From DASTCZ01 sp035308165 (lineage in GTDB: Bacteria; Acidobacteriota; Terriglobia; Acidiferrales; UBA7541), in the NCBI GenBank assembly GCA_035308165.1, contig DATGHC010000030.1, forward strand, positions 1-64,000: a stretch of DNA of 64,000 nucleotides, in the 5' to 3' direction. Shown here piece after piece: positions 40,322 through 48,338 of this stretch (its first letter is position 1; the number at the start of each line of letters is the position of its first letter). Below the pieces are notes generated by a model. The model saw only the letters and a program-made list of their open reading frames with translations, made no database searches and was not told the origin of the DNA. A program made the position numbers and the translations under genes.

Positions 40322-41470
40322 GTGAGCTTTCGCATCCTCGGAATCGAGTCTTCGTGCGATGAAACCGCCGCCGCCGTGGTGGCCGACGGTCTCGATATTC
40401 TTTCGAGCGTAGTCGCCTCGCAGACCGATATCCACCGAAAGTACGGCGGCGTGGTCCCCGAGCTTGCCTCGCGCGAGCATCTCCGCCACATAGTTCCCGT
40501 GGTGCGTGAAGCGCTCGAACGCGCTGGACTCAGCTTCTCCGATCTGGACGCCATCAGTGTCACGCAGGGGCCGGGGCTCGCGGGCGCTTTGCTTGTGGGT
40601 GTTACCTACGCGAAGGCGCTGGCGCTGGCCCTGCAAAAACCGCTCATTGCCGTCAATCACTTGGAAGGACACGTCCACGCAGTTCTGCTGGAGGCGCATC
40701 GAGCGGGGAAGCAGCCAAAACTGCCCGCGGTTTGCCTGATTGTCTCCGGTGGCCACACCTTACTTTACGAAGTGACCGGGCGCGACACGAATGGCTCCAC
40801 CGCGCAAGGATTTGAATATCGCCGTCTGGGTGGCACGCGGGATGACGCCGCCGGCGAAGCCTACGACAAAGTGGCCAAACTTTTGGGACTCGGTTATCCC
40901 GGCGGGCCAATCATCGACCAGCTTGCGGATTCTTCCTCCAAGACAGAGTCGCCATCGTCTGGCGAAAACGGATTGAAGTTTGGCCCCACCAAAATAAAGG
41001 GCAGCCCTTTGGATTTCAGTTTCAGCGGCGTCAAGACCGCCGTTCTTTATCACCTGCGCGAGCACCAGGAACTGGCGCCCGAAATCGAAGCACGGCGCGA
41101 GGCTCTGGCCCGCGGAGAGCGATCCGTCGCCCAGCTCAAACCACTATGCAGTCGCCAGACGCTCGAACTCGTGACCAATTTTCAGAAGAAAGTGGTCCAC
41201 GAATTGGTGAGCCGCTCCTTCGCCGCGGCCAGCCAGTGCAACGTGCAAACAATCTTGGTTTCGGGCGGCGTAGCTGCAAACCGGGAACTCCGCCGGACTT
41301 TTGATGCTCAGGCACGCAGCCACGGAATTGAGATTTATTTTCCCAGCCGGGAGCTTTCCACCGACAACGCCGCCATGATCGCTGCGGCAGCTTTTGCGCG
41401 TTACTCCTCCGGTGATCGAGCCGATTCCATGCTGAACGCCGACCCCAATCTCCGACTCGGAGTGCGGTAG
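40322..41470 (+). CDS. tsaD: tRNA N6-adenosine threonylcarbamoyltransferase TsaD
   Basis: 382 residues from GTG 40322 (AAGGAAAAGG upstream); frames further upstream cross the promoter. ASKHA fold with ILGIESSCDETAAAVV, metal-binding HLEGH (about 112-116), IVSGGHTLLYEV, GEAYDKVAKLLGLGYPGG, FSFSGVKTAVLYH and LVSGGVAANRELRR. Slightly longer than E. coli TsaD (337), owing to a SSKTESPSSGENG insert and a spaced loop near 275. It transfers threonylcarbamoyl from TC-AMP to A37 of ANN-decoding tRNAs together with TsaB, encoded 4.5 kb away at 46000. TsaE and TsaC are not in this window. Confidence 0.95.
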   Translation: MSFRILGIESSCDETAAAVVADGLDILSSVVASQTDIHRKYGGVVPELASREHLRHIVPVVREALERAGLSFSDLDAISVTQGPGLAGALLVGVTYAKALALALQKPLIAVNHLEGHVHAVLLEAHRAGKQPKLPAVCLIVSGGHTLLYEVTGRDTNGSTAQGFEYRRLGGTRDDAAGEAYDKVAKLLGLGYPGGPIIDQLADSSSKTESPSSGENGLKFGPTKIKGSPLDFSFSGVKTAVLYHLREHQELAPEIEARREALARGERSVAQLKPLCSRQTLELVTNFQKKVVHELVSRSFAAASQCNVQTILVSGGVAANRELRRTFDAQARSHGIEIYFPSRELSTDNAAMIAAAAFARYSSGDRADSMLNADPNLRLGVR

Positions 41471-41593
41471 GTTTTCTAGTGTCGCTGATTGCTGTGCACC
41501 GGTTTTGACCCCGTTTTACCGACTCCTGATCTTCTCTTGAATTCTGCGTTTGCCCCAACGCCATTTCGATCTTTGTTGTAAAATCCCGCGGCC

Positions 41594-41611
41594 ATGAGAA
41601 TCGCCCTATGA
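41594..41611 (+). other. 14-base tandem duplication making a five-codon leader before hyuA
   Basis: ATGAGAATCGC occurs at 41594 and again at 41608. The first copy opens MRIAL and stops at TGA 41609-41611, overlapping the hyuA ATG as ATGA. It may be a chance start-site duplication or a small coupled leader. Confidence 0.35.
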
Positions 41612-43620
41612 GAATCGCAATGGATACTGGCGGCACGTTCACCGATTGCGTGTTTGTACGCGACGGCCGTCTCGAAATCCTCAAGGTGCCCTCCACTCCT
41701 GACAATCCCGCGCGCGCCATCGTTCAAGCTCTTGAAAAGGTAATCGGCGCCCCGGAGCCTGAGCTGGAATTAACCTGTGGCACAACCGTGGGCACCAACG
41801 CCCTTCTGGAACGCCGCGGCGGCCGCGTTGCTCTGGTCACGACCGCCGGTTTTGAGGACGTTTTGGAAATCGGCCGCCAGGCCCGTCCAAAGCTTTACGA
41901 TTTCTTTGTGGACCGGCCCGCCCCCTTGGTTCCTTCGGATCGTCGCTTCGGTTTGCGTGAGCGCATCGCTGCCGATGGCGGCCTTGTCCGCCGCCCTTCT
42001 CAGAGCGACATCGCGGCCATCGTCCTCCAGGTGGTGCGCAGCCGCGCCGAATCCGCGGCCGTTTGCTTTCTTTTCTCGTTCACCAATCCCGCGCATGAGC
42101 GCGCGATGGCCAAAGCGCTGCGCGCCTCGGGAATCCCCGTTTCGGTCTCGCATGAAATCCTTCCTGAGTTTCGAGAATTTGAGCGCACCTCAACGACCGT
42201 GGCAAATGCTTACCTGGTCCCGGTAATGGGTCGCTATCTCGCCGATTTGGCGGGACAGGTGGCCCGCTTCGCCAGTTCCCGCGCCCGCCCGGCTGTGCGC
42301 ATCATGCAGTCCAGCGGCGGAATCGTCTCGGCCGAAGTCGCCTCGAGCGAGCCGGTACGAACAATTCTCTCCGGGCCTGCCGGCGGCGTTCTCGGCGCGC
42401 AATACGTCGCCGAGCTTTCCGGCTTCCATCGCATCATCTCCTTCGATATGGGAGGCACCTCCACCGACGTGGCCTTGATGGACGGCAGCGCGGGCACCAC
42501 CAACGAAGCGCGCGTGGCAGATTTGCCTGTCGCTGTTCCCATGCTTGATATCCACACCGTGGGCGCTGGCGGTGGGTCGCTGGCGCGCTTTGATCGCGCG
42601 GGCGCGTTGCGCGTCGGCCCGGAAAGCGCCGGCGCCAATCCCGGCCCCATCTGTTACGGGCGCGGCGAACGCCCCACAGTCACCGACGCACATTTAATCC
42701 TGGGACGAATTCCCGAACGCGGATTTCTCTCCGGCGATTTTCCTCTCGATTTGTCGCGCACTCGAAAATGGATGGAGCGTTCCCGCGGCCCCATGCGCAG
42801 CATCGAGCAGTTCGCGCAAGGAATTGTGGACGTCGCCAATGCGGTTATGGAGAAAGCTATCCGCGTTATTTCCGTCGAACGCGGCCACGACCCCCGCGAT
42901 TACACTTTGGTCGCCTTCGGCGGCGCCGGCGGACTTCACGCCTGCGATCTAGCCGCGGCTTTGCGCATCCCTCGCGTCCTCATCCCGCGGTTGCCCGGGG
43001 GCCTTTCCGCACTGGGGATTCTTCGCGCCGATGTTGTCCATGATTATTCGCGCACCGTTCGCTTAAATGTGCTCTCTGTGACTGCCACTCGTCGAACACT
43101 GGCACTTGAATTCGCGCACTTGGAATCCCGCGGCCGCGCCGTCTTGCGTGATGAAGGTTTTCAGGGCAACAAAATCCGCATCGAGCGCCTCCTGGACATG
43201 CGATACATCGGTCAGGCCTATGAATTGACCGTACCCGAAGCGGGGGATTTCCTGTCCGCATTCCACCGCGCGCACGACCAACGTTATGGATATTCCGACA
43301 CCGCGCGCTCCGCCGAAGTCGTCAATGTTCGCACGCGGGTCATCGGACTGACGTCGAAGCCGCAGCTCGACCGCATGCTCGCCTCTGGCCGCAACTCCGC
43401 CGGAGCACTCGTTGAAAGTCGATCCGCTATTTTCGGCGGCCGCGCTGTTCCCACGCGAGTTCTTGACCGCGCCCAGCTCTCGCCGGGCAGTCCGTTCAGC
43501 GGGCCCGCAATCATTTCCGAGTACAGCGCGACAACTGTTGTGGCCCCCGGCTGGCGAGGAAAACTCGATTCCTGGGGGAACTTGATCCTTTCGCAAACAG
43601 CTGCAAAGGCCAAAAGATGA
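41608..43620 (+). CDS. hyuA: Hydantoinase/oxoprolinase subunit A (HyuA)
   Basis: 670 residues, normal for HyuA. The ATP-binding actin-like fold starts MRIAMDTGGTFTDCVFV and has LTCGTTVGTNALLERRGG, ILSGPAGGVLGAQYVAE, ISFDMGGTSTDVALMDG, DIHTVGAGGGSLARFD, and FGGAGGLHACDLAAAL. It works with subunit B, encoded next (22 bases after), in ATP-dependent opening of a cyclic amide such as hydantoin, N-methylhydantoin or 5-oxoproline. The related acetone and acetophenone carboxylases share the fold, so the substrate is not certain. No transporter or amidohydrolase gene is adjacent to narrow it. Confidence 0.92.
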   Translation: MRIAMDTGGTFTDCVFVRDGRLEILKVPSTPDNPARAIVQALEKVIGAPEPELELTCGTTVGTNALLERRGGRVALVTTAGFEDVLEIGRQARPKLYDFFVDRPAPLVPSDRRFGLRERIAADGGLVRRPSQSDIAAIVLQVVRSRAESAAVCFLFSFTNPAHERAMAKALRASGIPVSVSHEILPEFREFERTSTTVANAYLVPVMGRYLADLAGQVARFASSRARPAVRIMQSSGGIVSAEVASSEPVRTILSGPAGGVLGAQYVAELSGFHRIISFDMGGTSTDVALMDGSAGTTNEARVADLPVAVPMLDIHTVGAGGGSLARFDRAGALRVGPESAGANPGPICYGRGERPTVTDAHLILGRIPERGFLSGDFPLDLSRTRKWMERSRGPMRSIEQFAQGIVDVANAVMEKAIRVISVERGHDPRDYTLVAFGGAGGLHACDLAAALRIPRVLIPRLPGGLSALGILRADVVHDYSRTVRLNVLSVTATRRTLALEFAHLESRGRAVLRDEGFQGNKIRIERLLDMRYIGQAYELTVPEAGDFLSAFHRAHDQRYGYSDTARSAEVVNVRTRVIGLTSKPQLDRMLASGRNSAGALVESRSAIFGGRAVPTRVLDRAQLSPGSPFSGPAIISEYSATTVVAPGWRGKLDSWGNLILSQTAAKAKR

Positions 43621-43642
43621 TTGCGTGCATGTCGGTGCGAAT

Positions 43643-45223
43643 ATGAAATTCGATCCCACACGCCTGGAGATCTTCAAGAACCTCTACCACTCCGTTGCGG
43701 AGGAGATGGGCGCCAGCCTGCGCCGATCCGCTTTCTCTCCCAACATTAAGGAGCGCCGAGACTATTCCTGCGCCGTGTTTGACGGTAAGGGGAATGTGCT
43801 GGCCATGGGTGACCACATGCCTGTTCACCTGGGATCCATGCCCATGTCGGTCGCCGCGGCAATGGCTGAACTCGATCTGGGCAAGGGCGATCTCGCGCTA
43901 CTCAATGATCCCTACGCGGGTGGCACTCATTTGCCGGATATTACGATGGTCATGCCCATCTATGTGCGTGGCGTGCGCGGCCCGGTCTTCTACGTCGCCA
44001 ACCGAGCCCATCACGCTGACGTGGGCGGCTCGCAGGCCGGATCCATGGGCCTGGCGCGCGAAATTTTCCAGGAAGGCATTCGCATCGCGCCGGTCAAGCT
44101 CATGCAGGGCGGCAAAATTCAGCGCGACATCTTGAAACTCCTGCTCATCAACGTGCGCACGCCGGAAGAGCGCGAAGGGGATTTGACTGCACAAATCGCC
44201 TCCTGCCGAATTGGCGAGCGTCGGCTGATCGAGATCTTCACCAAGTATGGCCAAAGGGAAATTGACGAATACGCGCGTCACCTGCTCGATTATTCCGCAA
44301 CCATGATGCGCGCGGCGTTACGCACTATTCCGCGCGGCACTTATCGCGCCGAAGATTTTCTGGACGGGGACGGAATTGTGGACCGCCCCATCCGGATTGC
44401 CGCCTCCATCAAAATCTCCGGTGAAAGTGCGCAAATCGATTTTACCGGCAGCGACCCGCAGTGCGCGGGCAGTGTAAACGCAGTCGCCGCCATCGCCTAT
44501 TCCGCGGTATTCTACGTTTTTCGTTGCCTCCTCAATGAGGAAGTTCCCGCGACAATCGGTTTGATGCGCCCCATCCGCGTGATCTTTCCTGAAGGATCAA
44601 TCGTCAATGCTCTTCCACCGGCTGCCGTTGCCGGCGGAAACGTGGAAACCTCTCAACGCATCACCGATACTCTTTTGCGTGCCATGGCCCAAGCCCTACC
44701 CGACAAGATCCCCGCCGCCAGCCAGGGCACCATGAACAATTTCACCTTCGGAGGTGCTGACCCCCGCCGCGGAGGCGCGCCCTTCGCCTACTACGAGACT
44801 ATCGCCGGAGGCATGGGCGCTCGCCCTGATCGCGACGGGATCAGCGGCATCCACACGCACATGACCAACTCCTGGAATTCTCCCATCGAGGTTTTGGAAC
44901 ACTCTTACCCCGTACGGGTGTTGCGCTATGGATTCCGCGCCGGGTCAGGCGGCACGGGGCTTTATCGCGGCGGCGATGGCCTGATCCGTGAAGTTGAGTT
45001 GCTCACCGATATGCAGGTCGGCCTGCTCTGCGACCGCCGCAAGCGAGGCCCCTATGGCCTTGCTGGCGGCAAGCCGGGCAAACCTGGGCGCAACGAACTG
45101 CGTGTAGCAGGGAAGCGCCGTGAGTTGGCCGCAAAATGCGCCTTTTACGCCCCTGCCGGTTCTATCGTCCGCATTGAAAGTCCCGGCGGCGGCGGGTGGG
45201 GCAAGTCAAAAAAGCGTCGATAA
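43643..45223 (+). CDS. hyuB: Hydantoinase/oxoprolinase subunit B (HyuB)
   Basis: 526 residues from ATG 43643 (an in-frame GTG at 43625 is also possible). Typical HyuB opening FDPTRLEIFKNLYHSVAEEM with SPNIKERRDYSCAVFD, then GDHMPVHLGSMPMSV, LNDPYAGGTHLPDITMV, VANRAHHADVGGSQAGSMG, and near the end GSGGTGLYRGGDGLIREVEL and GGGGWG. The His/Asp cluster (HHADVGG) is the probable metal site. Forms a complex with HyuA. The pair ends at a shared hairpin between convergent hyuB and carD. Confidence 0.92.
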   Translation: MKFDPTRLEIFKNLYHSVAEEMGASLRRSAFSPNIKERRDYSCAVFDGKGNVLAMGDHMPVHLGSMPMSVAAAMAELDLGKGDLALLNDPYAGGTHLPDITMVMPIYVRGVRGPVFYVANRAHHADVGGSQAGSMGLAREIFQEGIRIAPVKLMQGGKIQRDILKLLLINVRTPEEREGDLTAQIASCRIGERRLIEIFTKYGQREIDEYARHLLDYSATMMRAALRTIPRGTYRAEDFLDGDGIVDRPIRIAASIKISGESAQIDFTGSDPQCAGSVNAVAAIAYSAVFYVFRCLLNEEVPATIGLMRPIRVIFPEGSIVNALPPAAVAGGNVETSQRITDTLLRAMAQALPDKIPAASQGTMNNFTFGGADPRRGGAPFAYYETIAGGMGARPDRDGISGIHTHMTNSWNSPIEVLEHSYPVRVLRYGFRAGSGGTGLYRGGDGLIREVELLTDMQVGLLCDRRKRGPYGLAGGKPGKPGRNELRVAGKRRELAAKCAFYAPAGSIVRIESPGGGGWGKSKKRR

Positions 45224-45249
45224 TACAGCGCCAGCACAGTGAGCCCGTA

Positions 45250-45285
45250 AAACAAAACTGGCGCGAACCGTGAAGTCCGCGCCAG
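45250..45285 (-). terminator. Terminator of carD (also between convergent hyuB)
   Basis: CTGGCGCG (45258-45265) pairs with CGCGCCAG (45278-45285) across a 12-base loop. On the minus strand the hairpin is followed by TTTTGTTTTA, a good T tract. It lies 31 bases after the carD stop. On the plus strand the T tract is poor, so hyuB termination there is doubtful. Confidence 0.7.
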
Positions 45286-45316
45286 CCAAACTCATACCAA
45301 ATTTTAGAGTTCGAAA

Positions 45317-45841
45317 TTAACCTTCAAGCACCTCGGTCAGCACCGGCATCTGCAAGCGCGCCTTGGCCAATGATTTCACCAGCGCGCCCTCCATGTTCTC
45401 ATTGGTGGAGTTGCGCGCCGTCGCCAACTCGCTCACCAGGAGATACTTGGCCCGCTCCAGCATTTTCTTCTCTCGGAATGAGAGAGGCTTGGTGCGGCTC
45501 AGCGCCACCAGGCTCTTGAGCACGGCCGCCACTTCAATCAGCGAGCCGGTGCGCATTCGCTCTGAATTCTCCTTGAAGCGGTGTTTCCAATCGTGATGAG
45601 AGGTGAACTTGCCCTTCTCCAAATATTCAAGAACCTTTGTGGATTCGGCCTGGCGAATCACGGATCGCAAACCCACTGCAATTGCATTGGTTTGCGGCAC
45701 CATGACTTTCAAACCGCTCGAAACTATTTTCAACATGAAGTATTTTTCGCTGCGACCGTTCAACATCCCGTAATGGACCTGCTCGATGATCCCAACCCCG
45801 TGATTCGGATAGACAACCTTGTCCCCGATCTTGAAGTCCAT
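45317..45841 (-). CDS. carD: CarD-family RNA polymerase-binding regulator
   Basis: 174 residues from ATG 45841 behind GGGGGAAATC; the frame upstream crosses the promoter. Residues 1-55 form the Tudor-like RNA polymerase interaction domain (FKIGDKVVYPNHGVGIIEQV, MLNGRSEKYFMLKIVSSGLKV). The helical C-terminal domain (about 70-160) has DWKHRFKENSERMRTGSL and LSFREKKMLERAKYLLVSELA. CarD/CdnL stabilises the open promoter complex and often controls rRNA and other housekeeping promoters. Its own promoter (TTGACT-17-TACTCT) lies just upstream. Convergent with hyuB, divergent from tsaB. Confidence 0.93.
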   Translation of the reverse strand: MDFKIGDKVVYPNHGVGIIEQVHYGMLNGRSEKYFMLKIVSSGLKVMVPQTNAIAVGLRSVIRQAESTKVLEYLEKGKFTSHHDWKHRFKENSERMRTGSLIEVAAVLKSLVALSRTKPLSFREKKMLERAKYLLVSELATARNSTNENMEGALVKSLAKARLQMPVLTEVLEG

Positions 45842-45865
45842 GATTTCCCCCGTGAGGATGAATAA

Positions 45866-45894
45866 AGAGTATCCCAAAGAGCACACTCAGTCAA
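45866..45894 (-). promoter_or_regulatory. Predicted carD promoter
   Basis: On the minus strand, TTGACT (45894-45889), 17 bases, TACTCT (45871-45866). The start of transcription would be near 45859, about 18 bases before the carD ATG. Confidence 0.55.
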
Positions 45895-45978
45895 GATATT
45901 TCGTGTGGAATCAAAGAGTTAAGGAAGGGTGCGTTTCTGAATGGCACTTCAATTGCTACGTGCAATTCGGTCTCCAAC

Positions 45979-45987
45979 TGCTAGACT
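45979..45987 (+). promoter_or_regulatory. Possible extended -10 promoter of tsaB
   Basis: TGCTAGACT, the same nine bases as the minus-strand rsmI promoter. The tsaB ATG is at 46000, so the leader would be only about six bases. TATAAC at 45987-45992 is a second -10 candidate. Confidence 0.35.
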
Positions 45988-45999
45988 ATAACCATCATT

Positions 46000-46719
46000 A
46001 TGCGAATTTTGACGGTGGATACGAGCAGTCAGGCGGGCGGAATAGCCATTTTGGAGGACTCACGAGTTGTCTTGAATGTATTTGAGCGTTCCGGCGAGGA
46101 ATATTCATCACGGTTGTTCCGTCAACTGGACCTCCTGCTCAAAGAAACGTGTCTGAAACTGTCGGATTTTGACCTTTTTGCCGTAGCTGCAGGCCCTGGA
46201 TCGTTCACCGGTTTGCGAATTGGGATGACCGCAGTTAAGGCTTGGGCGGAGGTGTTTGGAAAGCCGATCAGTCCTGTCAGCGGTTTGAAGGCGTTGGCTG
46301 CGCAGGCTATTAGAAAAACAGAATATATCGCAGCCTTTATGGATGCGAGGCGTGGCCAGATTTTTGGCGGTTTATTCAGGCATAGAGACGGAAAACTGAT
46401 TGAAATTGGGGACGAAGTGGTGATGCGCCCGGATGAATTCTTGGGGGAGATCTCGGTACGACTACAATCGCAACCAGGAAGCAAGCAACTTCAGAACCTG
46501 ATCGGTTTTGTCAGCCCGACATTGGACCTAATTCCGGTGGGGTCGTCTGGATCTGAATTGCATAATGCTCCATCAGAAAAAGTCTCCGAAGACCTGGCCC
46601 CCTGGATTGGAAGGTTGGCTTTTGAACAGGCGCAACGCGGTGAGACGGCCACCGCTCTCGCTCTGGACGCCAATTACATTCGCAGGTCCGATGCAGAGCA
46701 ATATTGGAAAGAGTCTTGA
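46000..46719 (+). CDS. tsaB: tRNA threonylcarbamoyladenosine biosynthesis protein TsaB
   Basis: 239 residues. Opens MRILTVDTSSQAGGIAIL, with LFAVAAGPGSFTGLRIGMTA, GLKALAAQA and a FMDARRGQIFGGLF strand: the TsaB pattern of a TsaD paralogue lacking the catalytic metal site. It is the partner and scaffold of TsaD in the t6A tRNA modification complex. No Shine-Dalgarno sequence is seen and a -10-like box lies very close, so translation may be leaderless. The next gene, rimI, begins 10 bases after its stop; tsaB-rimI linkage is common in bacteria. Confidence 0.92.
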   Translation: MRILTVDTSSQAGGIAILEDSRVVLNVFERSGEEYSSRLFRQLDLLLKETCLKLSDFDLFAVAAGPGSFTGLRIGMTAVKAWAEVFGKPISPVSGLKALAAQAIRKTEYIAAFMDARRGQIFGGLFRHRDGKLIEIGDEVVMRPDEFLGEISVRLQSQPGSKQLQNLIGFVSPTLDLIPVGSSGSELHNAPSEKVSEDLAPWIGRLAFEQAQRGETATALALDANYIRRSDAEQYWKES

Positions 46720-46729
46720 GCGCAGTCAC

Positions 46730-47179
46730 ATGGACAAGGAAATTGAAATCCGGCCGCTGAATAAAGAGGACTCTGGGGCTCTCGCAAGCTTGGAGACGAA
46801 ATGCCCCGAAGCGGCGCAGTGGGGCGAGCAAGGCTACCAGGGAATTGGCCACAACGGATTGCTCGGATGGGCCGCCGTGAAGGCCGGCGTCCTAACAGGA
46901 TTCATGGTCGTACGCGTGGTCGCGGATGAAATGGAAGTCTTGAATCTGGCAGTAGAGCCTTCTGGGCGACGGCAGGGCATCGCATCGCGCTTGCTGAACG
47001 AAGCAATCAGTCAAGGTCGCGGGCTGGCCGCCAAGCGCGCCTACCTCGAAGTCCGCGAATCAAACTCGGCGGCCCGAAATTTTTATTCGACGCATGAGTT
47101 CACGGAGACAAACCGCAGAAAGGCCTATTACTCCCAGCCGGTTGAGGACGCCATTGTTTTAGTTCGACAAATTCGTTAA
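46730..47179 (+). CDS. rimI: GNAT acetyltransferase, RimI-like
   Basis: 149 residues from ATG 46730 (the longer frame runs through tsaB and is not accepted). GNAT fold: IEIRPLNKEDSGALASLE, a strand GWAAVKAGVLTGFMVVRVV, VLNLAVEPSGRRQGIASRLL (acetyl-CoA site, Q/RxxGxG/A form) and KRAYLEVRESNSAARNFYST with FTETNRRKAYYSQP. RimI acetylates the N-terminal Ala of ribosomal protein S18 in E. coli. The linkage to tsaB and the YYxxPxEDAIVL ending support this assignment. Confidence 0.88.
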   Translation: MDKEIEIRPLNKEDSGALASLETKCPEAAQWGEQGYQGIGHNGLLGWAAVKAGVLTGFMVVRVVADEMEVLNLAVEPSGRRQGIASRLLNEAISQGRGLAAKRAYLEVRESNSAARNFYSTHEFTETNRRKAYYSQPVEDAIVLVRQIR

Positions 47180-47269
47180 AAAACTGTGAATTCCTCTTGG
47201 CACGTGCCCAAAACTTGTGATAGGTTTTCCCACGCTATGTAAATCTTTCTGCCAAACTGGAGGCGAACG

Positions 47270-47506
47270 ATGCCCATCACACCCCGGGATATCCGCGAAC
47301 AGCTTTTGGCCAGTAACCCCGAATTTCAGCAACTTGCACAGGAACATTCCCGGTATGAAGCCCAGATTGAGCAGCTTTCCCGCGCAGAATTTGTAAACGT
47401 CGAAAACCTCACTCAGGAAGCGGAGTTGAAGAAAAAGCGGCTTCGCGTCAAAGACCAGATGGAACAGTTTATTGCCCGAACCTGGCGGGGCAGCGCCGCC
47501 TCGTAG
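47270..47506 (+). CDS. DUF465 (YdcH-like) small coiled-coil protein
   Basis: 78 residues, ATG 47270 behind TGGAGG. The N-terminal third is ITPRDIREQLLASNPEFQQL. The central part HSRYEAQIEQLSRAEFVNVE and the KKKRLRVKDQMEQFI helix make the short helical hairpin of the DUF465 family. The function of the family is unknown. It is cytoplasmic by composition. A 41-base pair of direct repeats and psd follow; cotranscription is not certain because the gap to psd is about 200 bases. Confidence 0.8.
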   Translation: MPITPRDIREQLLASNPEFQQLAQEHSRYEAQIEQLSRAEFVNVENLTQEAELKKKRLRVKDQMEQFIARTWRGSAAS

Positions 47507-47584
47507 TTTTCAGGCGGCTCGTCGCAGAAGACATTGCCGCGTTGAACCACCCCTCGGAAGACCAATTGCGAGAGCATCGAAATC

Positions 47585-47625
47585 GCATGCGCTATATTGC
47601 ATGCAGGATGCACTATATCGCATGC
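47585..47625. repeat. Two 20-base direct repeats in phase, each an inverted GCATGC unit, upstream of psd
   Basis: Repeat 1 at 47585-47604 is GCATGCGCTATATTGCATGC and repeat 2 at 47606-47625 is GGATGCACTATATCGCATGC: 17 of 20 bases agree and the period is 21 bases, two turns of the helix. Each unit is itself an inverted repeat (GCATGC...GCATGC) around CTATAT. It lies about 85 bases before psd. This form suggests an operator for a dimeric regulator bound twice on one DNA face. Confidence 0.55.
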
Positions 47626-47710
47626 GGTTCTGAAGAATAATTCCTCCAATTTGTCGTAATATGAGGCCGCGCGGAAGCCAAGCGGCCTCGGCTTCCACAG
47701 ATGGGTGCAC

Positions 47711-48337
47711 GTGGTCAAAGAAGGATACATGTTTGCCGCGGCGCCGGTATTCTTGGGAGCGCTGGCACTCGTCCTGGGACGGCAGGTACTGCTCTGGCAG
47801 TTGGCAGGCGGTGTTTTTATTTTTCTGGCCGCGTTTATTCTCTATTTTTTCCGCGACCCATCGCGAGTCATACCCTCGGATCCCGCCGCGATTGTTTCCC
47901 CCGCGGATGGGCGCGTCCTTGTGGTTACGGATGAATCTGTGGACGGGCGCGCGGGGAGGAGAATCAGCATATTCCTGGCAATATGGAACGTTCACGTGAA
48001 CCGCTCTCCGTTTGCCGGGCGCATTTCCAGGATCGACTACCGGCCGGGCCGTTTTCATATGGCAATGAAAAGCGAAGCATCTGTGGAAAACGAGCAGAAT
48101 GTGATTTATCTTCAGACGGGTCGTGGCGAGATCGTCTTCAAACAGATCGCAGGGATGATTGCCCGGCGCGTGGTACTCTGGAAGAAGAGTGGGGAAGAAG
48201 TCGCGCGCGGAGAACGAATAGGGATTGTGCGCTTTGGCTCACGCATGGATATCTGGCTTCCCCGGGATGTGCAAATTATTGTGAAACCGGGCGATTCTGT
48301 TGCCGGCGGTTCAAGTGTTTTGGCCCGGTGGCCTTGA
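47711..48337 (+). CDS. psd: Phosphatidylserine decarboxylase (short form)
   Basis: 208 residues from GTG 47711 (MVKEGYMF is the usual opening). GTG 47705 and ATG 47729, the latter with AAAGAAGGA five bases before, are alternatives. Two membrane segments at about 10-45 (FLGALALVLGRQVL, LAGGVFIFLAAFILYFF) precede SPADGRVLVV, IFLAIWNVHVNRSPFAG, and RFGSRMDIWLP. The Gly-Ser (about 176-177) is the self-cleavage site that makes the pyruvoyl cofactor. Converts phosphatidylserine to phosphatidylethanolamine. pssA, which makes its substrate, starts one base after its stop. Confidence 0.93.
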   Translation: MVKEGYMFAAAPVFLGALALVLGRQVLLWQLAGGVFIFLAAFILYFFRDPSRVIPSDPAAIVSPADGRVLVVTDESVDGRAGRRISIFLAIWNVHVNRSPFAGRISRIDYRPGRFHMAMKSEASVENEQNVIYLQTGRGEIVFKQIAGMIARRVVLWKKSGEEVARGERIGIVRFGSRMDIWLPRDVQIIVKPGDSVAGGSSVLARWP

Positions 48338-48338
48338 G

